NCBI RefSeq assembly: GCF_023544465.1
Contig: NZ_JALPVL010000013.1
Coordinates: forward strand, 62,001 to 126,000
Source: Paractinoplanes maris
Lineage (GTDB): Bacteria > Actinomycetota > Actinomycetes > Mycobacteriales > Micromonosporaceae
Length of the DNA stretch: 64,000 nucleotides
Reading direction: 5' to 3'
Made by a program: the position numbers and the translations under genes. Of this stretch, positions 16,304 to 24,587 are shown piece by piece. The notes beneath the pieces were generated by a model that saw only the letters and a program-made list of their open reading frames with translations, was not told the DNA's origin and did no database searches. Position 1 is the first letter of the stretch. Each line of letters opens with the position of its first letter.

Positions 16304-16957
16304 ATGACGGGGAGAGACGTGCCCCGCGGCGTGCGGGTGGCGACTCTGCTGGCGGGGCTGATGGTGCCGGTCGGAGTGTTGCTGCTCGTCGCCGGGGTGC
16401 TCGATCTGGCGTACTGGTCCTCGCCCGGCGCCGGGCGGCTCACCGCGCTGATGGACAACATCCAGGCCGAGTACGGGACTGTGCCGCCGGCGATGATCCG
16501 GGCCGGCCGGGGAGCGGTGCTCCTGGTCGTTCTGGGCCTGGCCGGCATCGCGTACGCGGTCCTGGCGCCTCTGATCTTCAAGGGGGTGCGATGGGCGCGC
16601 AGCTGGGCCCTGGGTGCCGGTGCCGCGATCTTCCTGATCGGACTGATGACGATCGGGTCGGACGCCAGTCAGCCGATCTATCTCAAGGACTACTACGCGA
16701 CGCTGACCGGGGCGACGATCGGCGACCGCATTCCGCTGATCGAGGCCCAGCTCTATCCGGCGTGGTATCCGTGGCTCGAGGACGCCGCCCAGGGACTGGC
16801 CACGCTCGCGGCCCTCGGTGTCGTGATCGCGCTGATCTGGGCCGTGGTGTCGCACGCCGAGCACTTTCTGGGGCGCGGTGACCAGAGTGAGCCCGATGAG
16901 TGGGACACGGCGATCGCCCGCATGCGAGCCACCCGCAAGCCCAGCGATCAGGGCTGA
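16304..16957 (+). CDS. Four-helix membrane protein of unknown function
   Basis: 217 residues with four predicted membrane helices: ATLLAGLMVPVGVLLLVAGV, AVLLVVLGLAGIAYAVLAPL, ALGAGAAIFLIGLMTIG and LATLAALGVVIALIWAVV. Between helices 3 and 4 is an external loop of about 60 residues. The C-terminal tail is charged. No family is recognised. An in-frame ATG at 16256 overlaps the CMD stop (ATGA), and would add 16 residues and couple the two genes; the inner ATG gives a more usual membrane-protein N-terminus. The start is undecided. Confidence 0.75.
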   Translation: MTGRDVPRGVRVATLLAGLMVPVGVLLLVAGVLDLAYWSSPGAGRLTALMDNIQAEYGTVPPAMIRAGRGAVLLVVLGLAGIAYAVLAPLIFKGVRWARSWALGAGAAIFLIGLMTIGSDASQPIYLKDYYATLTGATIGDRIPLIEAQLYPAWYPWLEDAAQGLATLAALGVVIALIWAVVSHAEHFLGRGDQSEPDEWDTAIARMRATRKPSDQG

Positions 16958-17070
16958 GACCGCCGGAGCTCGTTGATCGGCTCGCGCAGCACGGGCGTCC
17001 GGGTCGGCCGTTCTTTCCAGGCGGGGAGGCGCGGGTGGTCGGCCATTCTCTCCGGGTGGGTGGAGGTAGC

Positions 17071-17814
17071 GTGCGGGGAATGTCCGCACCGCTCTTTCTC
17101 GTCGAGGCTCTGCCCGTCGGCGACGCGCACACCCTGGACGGTCCCGAGGGGCACCACGCCGCGGATGTTCAGCGGCTGCGGGCCGGTGAGACGCTGATCC
17201 TGGCCGACGGCCGCGGCGGCAGCGCTCTCGGCCGGGTCATCGCGGTGCGTAAGGGCAGCGTCGACGTCGAGATCGTGGAGCGCGAGCAGGTGCCCGCGGC
17301 CGATCCGCGCCTGGTGGTGGTGCAGGGCATCGCCAAGGGGGACCGCGGGGAGCTGGCGGTGCAGGCGATGACCGAGATCGGCGTCGACGAGATTCTGCCC
17401 TGGGCCGCTGCCCGCTCGGTGGCGCAGTGGCGTGGCGATCGTGGCGGTCGCGCCCGCGACAAGTGGGCCGCCACCGCCCGTGAGGCGGCCAAGCAGGCCC
17501 GGCGGGCGTGGTTGCCGGTTGTCGGCGGCGATCCGGACTGCTCGACCAAGCAGGTGGCCGCCCGGCTCGGCGGCGCGGGCGCGGCATTCGTGCTGCACGA
17601 GGAGGCGACCGTGTCGCTGGCCGCGGCTGCGTTGCCCGCGGCGGGGGAGATCGCGCTGGTGGTGGGCCCTGAGGGCGGCATCAGCGACAGCGAGGTCGAG
17701 CTCTTCACCGCCACCGGGGCCACTGCGGTGCGGCTGGGCCGCGAGGTGTTGCGGACCTCGACGGCCGGGGTGGCGGCGCTGTCGGTGCTGTCGGCCCGGC
17801 TCGGCCGCTGGTAA
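17071..17814 (+). CDS. rsmE: 16S rRNA m3U1498 methyltransferase RsmE
   Basis: 247 residues. The N-terminal PUA-like part has GPEGHHAADVQRLRAGE and the SPOUT-fold C-terminal part has LVVGPEGGISDSEVELF and RLGREVLRTSTAGVAAL, the SAM-binding trefoil knot of RsmE. It methylates N3 of U1498 in 16S rRNA. The GTG at 17071 is chosen because GGAGGT lies four bases upstream; the ATG nine bases later is too far from that site. In many actinobacteria rsmE follows hrcA-dnaJ directly. Here about 12 kb of accessory genes separate them, which suggests insertions at this place. Confidence 0.93.
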   Translation: MRGMSAPLFLVEALPVGDAHTLDGPEGHHAADVQRLRAGETLILADGRGGSALGRVIAVRKGSVDVEIVEREQVPAADPRLVVVQGIAKGDRGELAVQAMTEIGVDEILPWAAARSVAQWRGDRGGRARDKWAATAREAAKQARRAWLPVVGGDPDCSTKQVAARLGGAGAAFVLHEEATVSLAAAALPAAGEIALVVGPEGGISDSEVELFTATGATAVRLGREVLRTSTAGVAALSVLSARLGRW

Positions 17815-17978
17815 TCATTGCCGGGCCCCGGACCGGACGCCACGCCGAACAATTACCGGTCGTCTCAGCCTTTCATTCCTTCCGGCTACCTCAGCGTGTT
17901 GCTCGACTATTGTGTGCCGATTCTCATGCTTTGCTGATCTTGCACAAGATCGTGTCAAAGCCGAGAAAGGGCACAGTA

Positions 17979-18485
17979 ATGAATAAGTCGATGCGTGTTA
18001 TCGCGGTGACCGGCCTGAGTGCACTGGCCGGCCTCGCCATCGGCGCCGGTCCGGCGCAGGCCTCGGGCTCCACGACGCAGCCGGCGGTCAAGCCGGCCGC
18101 AGGTCAGCTGGGCGCGACGCCGGAGCACGGCCGCCGGGACGGAATCGCCGGTTACTACCGGACGCTGGGGGCTTGCGCGCTCGCCGGTCGCGTCGGTGTG
18201 CACTTCGACCGGTGGGACTACTTCAACTGCGACCTCATCCGGACCGGTTTCCGCCGCGGCATCTGGGCGCTCGAGGTCGACCAGGCCAACCGGTGGCGGC
18301 GGTTCGGTCACGCCCCCGTCGTGGCGGACAAGCCGCACGGAAACAAGGGTGACAGTGGCTACGGTTCCAAGGACGACGGGAAGAAGGACAACGACACGAA
18401 GAACAACGACACGAAGAACAATGCTGTCAAGGACGACGGCTACGGGGCCAAGGACAATGGAGCCAAGGACGACACCAAGTACTGA
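17979..18485 (+). CDS. Secreted protein with charged KDD/KNN tail (paralogue of the 18842-19558 protein)
   Basis: 168 residues. A Sec signal peptide (MNKSMRVIAVTGLSALAGLA, cleavage after about AQA, residue 27) leads to a mature part of about 75 residues with GYYRTLGACALAGRVG, W--Y--C and GIWALEVDQANRWRRFG. The tail from about residue 118 is a low-complexity run of Lys, Asp and Asn. The two cysteines may form a disulfide. A homologous core (GYYPSLRSCEMAGRYG, GTWALEVGDDDNWGRFG) occurs in the convergent neighbour. Function is unknown. GAGAAAGGG precedes the ATG. Confidence 0.85.
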   Translation: MNKSMRVIAVTGLSALAGLAIGAGPAQASGSTTQPAVKPAAGQLGATPEHGRRDGIAGYYRTLGACALAGRVGVHFDRWDYFNCDLIRTGFRRGIWALEVDQANRWRRFGHAPVVADKPHGNKGDSGYGSKDDGKKDNDTKNNDTKNNAVKDDGYGAKDNGAKDDTKY

Positions 18486-18668
18486 TCGGTTCCTTGTTCT
18501 CGGTTCAGCTTGTCAGAAACCCGGCCGGTAATCCGACGGCCGTCTGTCTTTCCGGTTTCGAGTCACGGCCCGCGGGAAATTGACCGGGCCGATCGATGAC
18601 GCGGCGGAAATGACACGCAGGACACCAGCGCCAGGCGCGAGCTGTGAATCGCATGCTCTCGCGGGGGC

Positions 18669-18706
18669 TGGTGCCGCCGGGCGATCGTGCTCGCCCGGCG
18701 GCACCA
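18669..18706. terminator. Strong hairpin between convergent secreted-protein genes
   Basis: Perfect 16-bp stem (TGGTGCCGCCGGGCGA and its complement) with a 6-nt loop, midway in the 356-bp gap between the two convergent paralogues. It can end transcription from both sides. The rest of the gap shows no gene. Confidence 0.75.
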
Positions 18707-18841
18707 GGAGATGACTAAGCATCAGCCGGAGGAATCGTTCAATAGGCCTCCTCGTTCGGTGATGACTTCGTCACGTCATGAGCGTCCGGCCGGCCACTGG
18801 TCCTGGCCGCCCGGGTCGATCGCTCCCGACGTGCCGCTGGA

Positions 18842-19558
18842 TCAGGGGTGGCGGACGCCGCCCGGCGTTCCCGGGTTGCCGCCCCGGACGCCGCCCGGCT
18901 GGCCGCCGTGGTTGTTGTGCTGGTCGCGGACGCCGCCCGGCTGGCTGCCGTGGTTGTTGTGCTGGTCGCGGACGCCGCCCGGCTGGCTGCCGTGGTTGTT
19001 GTGCTGGTCGCGGACGCCGCCCGGCTGGCTGCCGTGGTTGTTGTGCTGGTCGCGGACGCCGCCCGGCTGGCCCTGCGGACCGCCCCGGACCGGGCCGCGA
19101 CCCGGACGGACGTCCGGACGGCCGTTGCCGAAGTGGTGGTGACCGATGTGGCTCGGGCGGCCCGGCCGGAACTGGCCGGCGAAACGCGGCCGGAACTGAC
19201 CCGGGAACGTACGTATGACCTGGAACGGACGGCCGAAGCCGAACCGGCCCCAGTTGTCGTCGTCGCCGACCTCGAGGGCCCACGTTCCGTGCCGCAGCCC
19301 CCCACGGACGGGGCTGCAGTCGTGGTCGTCCCAAGCGCCGGCCCGCTCGCCGTACCGGCCGGCCATCTCACAGGACCGCAGCGACGGGTAGTAGCCGACA
19401 ACCTCGCCGTCGAGGCGCCAATCGGCGCGCGAAGCCGCGGTCTTGCTCTCTGGAGTCGCGGTCGCCGTGCCGGCGGCCTGCGCCGGTCCGGTCCCGACGG
19501 CCAGCGCGGCGAGCACACCGAAGCCTCCGAGGGTGATGGCGCGGGTGAGCTTGTTCAT
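18842..19558 (-). CDS. Secreted protein with tandem 14-residue repeats
   Basis: 238 residues. Signal peptide MNKLTRAITLGGFGVLAALA, with cleavage expected after AQA near residue 29. The mature core (about residues 45-115) matches the neighbouring secreted protein: GYYPSLRSCEMAGRYGE, DDHDCSPVRGGLRHGTWALEV, NWGRFGF. Then comes a basic Arg/Pro/Gly/Phe stretch (FPGQFRPRFAGQFRPG) and four 14-residue repeats of the form GGVRDQHNNHGSQP, ending GGVRHP. The tail looks disordered and cell-wall-associating, but no anchor is seen. The tails of the two paralogues are unrelated, so the tail is the variable part. Confidence 0.85.
   Translation of the reverse strand: MNKLTRAITLGGFGVLAALAVGTGPAQAAGTATATPESKTAASRADWRLDGEVVGYYPSLRSCEMAGRYGERAGAWDDHDCSPVRGGLRHGTWALEVGDDDNWGRFGFGRPFQVIRTFPGQFRPRFAGQFRPGRPSHIGHHHFGNGRPDVRPGRGPVRGGPQGQPGGVRDQHNNHGSQPGGVRDQHNNHGSQPGGVRDQHNNHGSQPGGVRDQHNNHGGQPGGVRGGNPGTPGGVRHP
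18901..19068. repeat. Four tandem 42-bp repeats inside the secreted-protein gene
   Basis: Units begin at 18901, 18943, 18985 and 19027 and are identical except for one base in the first. They encode the 14-residue protein repeats. Near-identity at synonymous sites points to recent expansion or gene conversion, so copy number may vary between strains. Confidence 0.95.
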
Positions 19559-20945
19559 CGCGATTCCTTTCGTGCCGTAGTGCCCGGTGTCTTACGGGAG
19601 GGAAAACCGCGTTCCGTCCACGCTGGTTGTCGAACCCGCGTACGCCTTCGCGCGCCGGACCGACGATCAGCTGTCGACCGTTCGGCGGATGACTGTCGGA
19701 GGTTCCGGGCTGAACTCGACGGCCTTTCTGAACCGAAGAATCGACGAATTCAACAATGGTGGTCACACCATTCCGTCAATTTCCGCTGGCTCTGCCGTTC
19801 CGGCTCCGCCGCGGTGCCGATGGCTGCCGGCCTGAAACCCGTTCCGCCGGGCCGTGACGGCTCGACCCCGGCAGCTCGGATGGCCTCACTGCGGATGCCG
19901 ATCCCGGTGGAGCGCTGGGAACCGGCTCATCGTCGACGCCGGAGCGATGTTGAGCTCGGCTTGGCCGCTCAACCGACCGTCATCTACGCGATAACTCAGT
20001 GTCAGTGTGATGGCCGTCACGCCTTGCGGGCGGCGGAGATCTCCCATGCATCGACGGGGAGCTGTCCGACGGAGCTCCGCCGACCGGAATGGTCTTTCCT
20101 CACTAGTGAAAACGGCGGAAATCGAGCCAGGTCGCCCGGCCTCGGCCGCTGAGTGTCAAGCGTTGGCCGCATATCGCCCCGTAATATATGAATGACGCCC
20201 CGTAGCCTCTCGTGTTCGCCGCTCACCCCCCGTGCGGCGTAGTACGCATGGGCAATCGGAGTGAGCCTTTCGCGGGGCCGGCTGACTTTCGGGCGACCGC
20301 CGGCCGCCAAAATCCTGACGCGTGCTCGGCCGTGCGAGGGCCACGTTTCGTGGCAGTTACCCCTAACGGTTGCAGCCGAGCAATTGTGTCCCCTTGCTCT
20401 GGCCGCGATGTACTGATAAATGCCAGCCGAAAAGTAAAAACTTTCCCCTGTGCAACGGTCAGACGTTTCTGGCAGAATTGTCGGCATGTCCTCTTCGGTG
20501 GACGCGCCGACTGCGCCTTGCGTGACTACCTGAGCGCCAGCTACTTCACTCAGAGTGGCTGCACTGCCGTGGGTAGGCGCCGATTGCGTGATCGCCGGTT
20601 GGCGGTATCTTCGCTTTATTGGCAGGTGGGAGCGGGTTCCGGGACTCGCTGGTCATTTTGGCCATCAGGGGCACGTCGGCCAAGAAGGGCCACGCGCGCA
20701 CTCTCGGTAGTGGAATATGCGGTTCTCGTCGGCGCCCAGAGGCACCTCCGATCCGGGTGCTCGGCTGACGAATGCTCGATGTGGACGGCTGTGGGTGGGG
20801 GTGGACGACCGTTCTGGATCCTTTTCTATGTTTCAAGATCGGCCACGGATCGACATTCGAGGATTGCCTCCGACCGGGATTGTCGGCTCGGTCGGATGGG
20901 TAGATCCGGGGTTCTGGGAAATACGATGGAGCAAGGAAAAGATTG
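19559..20945. other. Gene-poor 1.4-kb region
   Basis: Between the start of the secreted repeat protein and the small basic protein I see no convincing gene. Open frames exist (the longest is 20212-20946 on the plus strand) but lack ribosome sites, hydrophobic or catalytic patterns and family resemblance, and are rich in Cys/Arg/Ser as expected from random GC-rich DNA. Composition is less GC-rich than the surroundings. The start should hold the promoter of the leftward secreted gene and the end the promoter of the rightward small gene (TACGAT at 20922-20927 is a candidate -10). The middle may be decayed coding DNA or a regulatory RNA region. Confidence 0.5.
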
Positions 20946-21233
20946 ATGCAAACAAACAAGATCGTGCTTTCCGCCAAGTGGCGTGCGGCCTACCGGGCGG
21001 CGCTGGCGCTCCTGGAAAGCGATCTGCCGTACAACGACCCTCGCGACGCCGCGGCCCGGGCGCGGGCGCAACGGTTGCGTACGGATACCCGCCGCTGGAT
21101 CCGTGAGCAGAAAGAGTTGGCGTCGGCCGGGGCGCTTTCTCCGATCCAGACCCTCTTCATCAGTCATATCCCCGACAACTGGGCCGAGATCGACCTGCAG
21201 CGTCGTCGTCAGCGACGTCTGCTGCAGAGTTGA
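20946..21233 (+). CDS. Small basic helical protein, unknown
   Basis: 95 residues with AAGGA eight bases before the ATG. It is highly charged and helical, with repeated Arg/Ala segments (WRAAYRAALALLESDLPYND, RDAAARARAQRLRTDTRRW) and a basic end (LQRRRQRRLLQS). No signal peptide or membrane span. It could bind nucleic acid or a partner protein; no family is recognised. A candidate -10 (TACGAT) lies 19 bp upstream of the start. It converges on the repeat-rich coiled-coil gene. Confidence 0.7.
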   Translation: MQTNKIVLSAKWRAAYRAALALLESDLPYNDPRDAAARARAQRLRTDTRRWIREQKELASAGALSPIQTLFISHIPDNWAEIDLQRRRQRRLLQS

Positions 21234-21385
21234 CGGACCTGTCCCAGGACCATGACTGTGATGACTCTTCGTGGCGGCGGGTGAGCTGGGCGAACGACAA
21301 AGCGGCCACTGCATGATCATCGTCGACTGGTGAGAACGTCCGAAGATCGTGCAGTGGCCGCGGGGTCGAGGCGCGGAACTCCGGC

Positions 21386-23233
21386 TCAACCGGCCCGGGC
21401 CGGCCCGGCCGAACCTCCGCGGTGCGCGCCGCCTGCTCTGCCGCCGCGTGCTCCAGCGCCGCCTGTTCCAGCGCCGCTCACTCCGGCTCCGCCTGTTCCA
21501 GCGCCGCCAGTTCCAGCGCCGCCTGTTCCAGCGCCGCCCACTCCGGCACCGCCTGTTCCAGCACCGCTTGTTCCAGCGCCATCCGGCGCAGTGCTGCCTG
21601 GTGCGGCGCCGCCCACTCCAGGGCCGCCCACTCCAGCGCCGTCTGTTCCAGTGCCGCCTATTGCACTGCCGCCTGTTCCAGTGCCGCCAATTGCAGTGCC
21701 GCCCACTCCAGCACTGCCTGTTCCGGCGCCATCCGGCGCAGCGCCGCCTGGTGCGGTGTCGCCCACTCCAGCGCCGCCCACTCCAGCGCCGCCCACTCCA
21801 GCGCCGCCCACTCCAGCGCCGCCCACTCCAGCGCCGCCCACTCCAGCGCCGCCCACTCCAGCGCCGCCCACTCCAGCGCCACGTGCTCCAGCGCCACGTG
21901 CTCCAGCGCCGCCTGCTCTAGCGCCACGTGCTCCAGTGCCTGCCGCCGCAGTGCCACCCGCTGGAGCCCGAACCGCCGCAGCGCCGCCGGTTGCAGTGCC
22001 GTCTGTTATCGCGCCCGCGATGTCGGGCTGTTCGGTCCAGAGGGCCCGCATCTGTCGCTGGATGAACGTCGTCAGCTGCTGCCGATAGTCGGCGTCGAAA
22101 ATCTCCAGGGTCTCGATCTGCTTCTGCAGGCCTTCCCGTTTGATCGAGAGTCCGCCCACCGCATCCTCGTAGCGTTGCTGGGCCTGGCGTTTCAACTGCT
22201 CGGCGTGGTCCCGTCCGCCGGCCACTGCCCTCTCCGCCTCGGCCCGGGCCTCAGTGAGTACCTGCTCGGCCTCCTGCTGGATCTCGGCGGCTTTGTCCCG
22301 GGCGTCACGCTCGACCAGAGTGGCTGCAGCGCGAGCCTGGGACAAAACGGACTCAGCCTCGCCGCGGATTTTTTCGGCGTGTGACCGGGCCTCGCGAAGC
22401 ATTTGTTCGGTGCGGGCTTCCGCTTCGGCCAGCGCCTTGCGTGCCTGCTCGGCAGCATCCGCGACATGAGCCGAGGCCGTGCGCTGCGCCAGCGTCAGCA
22501 CCTCGAGCGCCTTGTCGGGCGCCATGATCTCGGACGTCACGGCCTCCGGCGCACCCTGGGATGCGCCGCCCTGGGATGCGCCAACGTGGGACGCGCCAAC
22601 GTAGGACGCGCCAACGTAGGACGCGGCACCCTGGGACGGCACAGCATGGGACGCGGCGGCATGGGATGCGGCACCCTGGGATGCGGCACCCTGGGATGCG
22701 GCACCCTGGGATGCGGCACCCTGGGATGCGGCACCCTGGGACGCGGCACCCTGGGACGCGGCACCCTGGGACGGCACGGCATGGGACGCAGCACCCTGGA
22801 ACGCAGCACCCTGGAACGCAGCAGCATGGGACGCGGCACCCTGGGACGGGGCGGCCTGGGACGCGGCACCCTGGGACGCGGCACCCTGGGACGGGGCGGC
22901 CTGGGACGCGGCACCCTGGGACGCGGCACCCTGGGACGGGGCGGCCTGGAACGCAGCAGCATGGGATGCGGCAGCCTGGGACGCAACGGCATGGGATGCC
23001 GCCGCATGGGATGCCGATGCCACGGCTTGGGATGCTGCCGCTGGGGGCGTCGCGGCTCCGGGCGCCGTGACGTCGGGAGCCACGGCGGCGGAGGCGGCGT
23101 CGGCGGGCACGCCGTACGACGCCGGGCCGGTCGGCTGTGCGAGGGAGATCACCGAGCGGTCGGTCGCCGTGCTGAGGATCGGCCCGCCGGTCTGCGTTAC
23201 CGCGACTCGTCCGATGATCTGCTTGTCACTCAT
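21386..23233 (-). CDS. DivIVA/Wag31-like coiled-coil protein with two low-complexity repeat domains
   Basis: 615 residues. Residues 1-65 are a unique leader (MSDKQIIGRVAVTQTGG). Residues 66-230 are pentads of the type GAASQ / AAASH / AAPSQ. Residues 240-395 form one long coiled coil of Glu/Ala/Arg heptads (AEARTEQMLREARSHAEKIR, EIQQEAEQVLTEARAEAERA) ending in FDADYRQQLTTFIQRQM, close to the FEREYRTRL end of DivIVA/Wag31 proteins. Residues 411-615 are Gly/Ala pentads (GGAGV and variants). No signal peptide. DivIVA-type proteins build polar scaffolds that recruit wall synthesis. The ATG at 23233 overlaps the end of the upstream GT2 gene by 8 bp, with GGAGAAGG as ribosome site, so the two are coupled. 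The flanking repeat domains are unusual for the family. Confidence 0.85.
   Translation of the reverse strand: MSDKQIIGRVAVTQTGGPILSTATDRSVISLAQPTGPASYGVPADAASAAVAPDVTAPGAATPPAAASQAVASASHAAASHAVASQAAASHAAAFQAAPSQGAASQGAASQAAPSQGAASQGAASQAAPSQGAASHAAAFQGAAFQGAASHAVPSQGAASQGAASQGAASQGAASQGAASQGAASQGAASHAAASHAVPSQGAASYVGASYVGASHVGASQGGASQGAPEAVTSEIMAPDKALEVLTLAQRTASAHVADAAEQARKALAEAEARTEQMLREARSHAEKIRGEAESVLSQARAAATLVERDARDKAAEIQQEAEQVLTEARAEAERAVAGGRDHAEQLKRQAQQRYEDAVGGLSIKREGLQKQIETLEIFDADYRQQLTTFIQRQMRALWTEQPDIAGAITDGTATGGAAAVRAPAGGTAAAGTGARGARAGGAGARGAGARGAGVGGAGVGGAGVGGAGVGGAGVGGAGVGGAGVGGAGVGDTAPGGAAPDGAGTGSAGVGGTAIGGTGTGGSAIGGTGTDGAGVGGPGVGGAAPGSTAPDGAGTSGAGTGGAGVGGAGTGGAGTGGAGTGGAGVSGAGTGGAGARGGRAGGAHRGGSAGPARAG
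21761..21880. repeat. Eight identical 15-bp tandem repeats (Gly/Ala pentad coding)
   Basis: Unit GCCCACTCCAGCGCC starts at 21761 and recurs without change every 15 bases to 21880. Degenerate units continue on both sides from about 21440 to 21990. On the minus strand it encodes GGAGV pentads. Because the unit is a multiple of 3, all frames stay open, which explains the long spurious frames here. Confidence 0.95.
22550..22990. repeat. 15-bp tandem repeats coding for GAASQ-type pentads
   Basis: About 29 units of 15 bp. The commonest is GCACCCTGGGACGCG; four adjacent perfect copies of the GATGCG variant begin at 22671. Variants are grouped in blocks of three (one block of about 45 bp occurs three times near 22841-22945), pointing to growth by block duplication. 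On the minus strand they encode the N-terminal pentad domain of the coiled-coil protein. Confidence 0.9.
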
Positions 23234-24587
23234 GTCCTTCTCCAAGACCGGCGGCCGGCGCTGGTGAGGCGCCGGCCCCGGTCAGGTAGCCGCTGTAGTA
23301 GACCTTGCTGGGCTCGGCCGTGACCGTCCGGTCGAAGCCCCGGAGCTGAAGGAGAGCGATGTACTTGATCGGCACCGAGAACAGCAGGTGGTACACCGCT
23401 TCGACCGGCGTGAGCAGGATCCACGTCCAGACCTTGCGGGCGCTGTCGAGCCCGGGCCGTTCGACCAGGTAGAGACCCGTCATGGCGTAACGCACCAGCA
23501 GGTAGAGCGCCACGTAGGGGACGATCGGGAGCAGCCGGAGCGTGTCGCGGCAGGCACTCTCGACCAGGGTGAAGATCACGAAGCCCAGCGTCAGCGGGCC
23601 GGCCGCGAGCTGGAGCAGGAGGATCAGGCGGGCCAGGGGATCCCCGGATCGGTGTGGCCCGGTCAGGGCCGGGGCGAGCCGGCGCCACGACGCAGTCGCC
23701 GAGCGCCGTCGTTGCCGATAGGCGACCAGCGCGTCGGCCGGTTCCCGCGTCCAGACGATCGCCTCGTGCACGCGGACCACCTCACCTTCGAGGTCGGGCA
23801 CGCCGGCGTCGTAACAACCGTCGCCGGTGGCTTTCGCCGCGAGGTACCGGCGCTTCTGCTCGAAGAGAGTGCCGGCCCGGTAGATCGTCACGGCGCCGGA
23901 GGTGACAGTCAGCATGGCCGTCGGCGATTTCCGGGCCCGGCTCACCCGCCTCATCACGCGGGTGCCGATGTTCAGGTCGGCCACCCGGGTCAGCAGGTTC
24001 TGGTGGACGTTGCGCACCGCGACCATCGCGGTGGTCGCGACGATCCGCGGCCGGCTCAGCGCCCTCAGCTGGTGCTCGATCGCCCGCTCGTCGAGGACAC
24101 AGTCGCCGTCCGCGGTGAGGACGAAATCCCAGTCGTGGGGGTCGAGCCGATCGAGAACGTAGGCCTGGGCGGCCTGCCGGCCACCGTTGCCCGTGCGGTG
24201 CCAGCGGACCCGCGGGTGCGGGAACGGATCCACCGGCCGATGGACCGATCCGTCGTCCACCACGTGCACCTCGTCGACAACCACACCGCGCTGGTCGAGG
24301 ATCGACCAGATGCAGGCCCGCAGATCGTCGTGGTCCCGCTCGTGAGCCGGGACGATGGCCACGATCCGGCCGGCCGCCATCGGCAGGTGCTCGAAGCGGG
24401 AGTCCCGGGTGAAGGCGTACAGGCAGTAGAACAGCGTGCCGTTGCCGACCCACCAGTACGCGAGCAGCACCGGGTTGGCCACCCGGTCGTGGATGTACCA
24501 GGTCGCCGCGACCAAGGCGAGGAAGACGAACCCGGCGACGGCGATGAGGATCCGCCGCCCCCGCCGGGTGAGGGGATGTTCAGGCAT
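23226..24587 (-). CDS. Membrane-bound processive family 2 glycosyltransferase
   Basis: 453 residues. Two N-terminal membrane helices (ILIAVAGFVFLALVAATWYI and LAYWWVGNGTLFYCLYAF) precede the GT2 domain: IVAIVPAHERD, DEVHVVDDGS, LTADGDCVL (DxD), TGDGCYDAGVPDLEGEVV and YRQRRRSATASW (variant of QxxRW). Three or more membrane helices follow. This D,D,D,QxxRW layout is that of hyaluronan, cellulose and chitin synthase-like enzymes, which polymerise a sugar and export the chain. The polymer is not known. AGGAAGG precedes the ATG at 24587. The downstream coiled-coil gene overlaps by 8 bp. Confidence 0.9.
   Translation of the reverse strand: MPEHPLTRRGRRILIAVAGFVFLALVAATWYIHDRVANPVLLAYWWVGNGTLFYCLYAFTRDSRFEHLPMAAGRIVAIVPAHERDHDDLRACIWSILDQRGVVVDEVHVVDDGSVHRPVDPFPHPRVRWHRTGNGGRQAAQAYVLDRLDPHDWDFVLTADGDCVLDERAIEHQLRALSRPRIVATTAMVAVRNVHQNLLTRVADLNIGTRVMRRVSRARKSPTAMLTVTSGAVTIYRAGTLFEQKRRYLAAKATGDGCYDAGVPDLEGEVVRVHEAIVWTREPADALVAYRQRRRSATASWRRLAPALTGPHRSGDPLARLILLLQLAAGPLTLGFVIFTLVESACRDTLRLLPIVPYVALYLLVRYAMTGLYLVERPGLDSARKVWTWILLTPVEAVYHLLFSVPIKYIALLQLRGFDRTVTAEPSKVYYSGYLTGAGASPAPAAGLGEGHE

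Noticed and set aside
16961..17070. Extending rsmE upstream in the open frame
   Set aside because: The longer frame overlaps the previous gene and lacks family sequence; GGAGGT before the GTG at 17071 fits better.
18901..19068. Possible CRISPR array
   Set aside because: The four 42-bp units are directly adjacent, with no spacers, and are in-frame protein repeats.
20017..20487. 156-codon minus-strand frame
   Set aside because: No start context or protein-like pattern; overlaps the other weak frame and neither is convincing.
20212..20946. 244-codon open frame in the gene-poor region
   Set aside because: No ribosome site, Cys- and Arg-rich composition without pattern, and no family features; typical of chance frames in GC-rich DNA.
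21330..22088. Plus-strand Pro/Ala-rich open frame (VPAPPTPAPP pentads)
   Set aside because: A by-product of the 15-bp repeats of the minus-strand gene; no ribosome site, and the minus frame has a start overlap, a ribosome site and a real coiled coil.
22403..23323. Plus-strand Gly/Arg/Thr-rich open frame with GRGTLG repeats
   Set aside because: Opposite strand of the GAASQ pentad array. It has no independent support.
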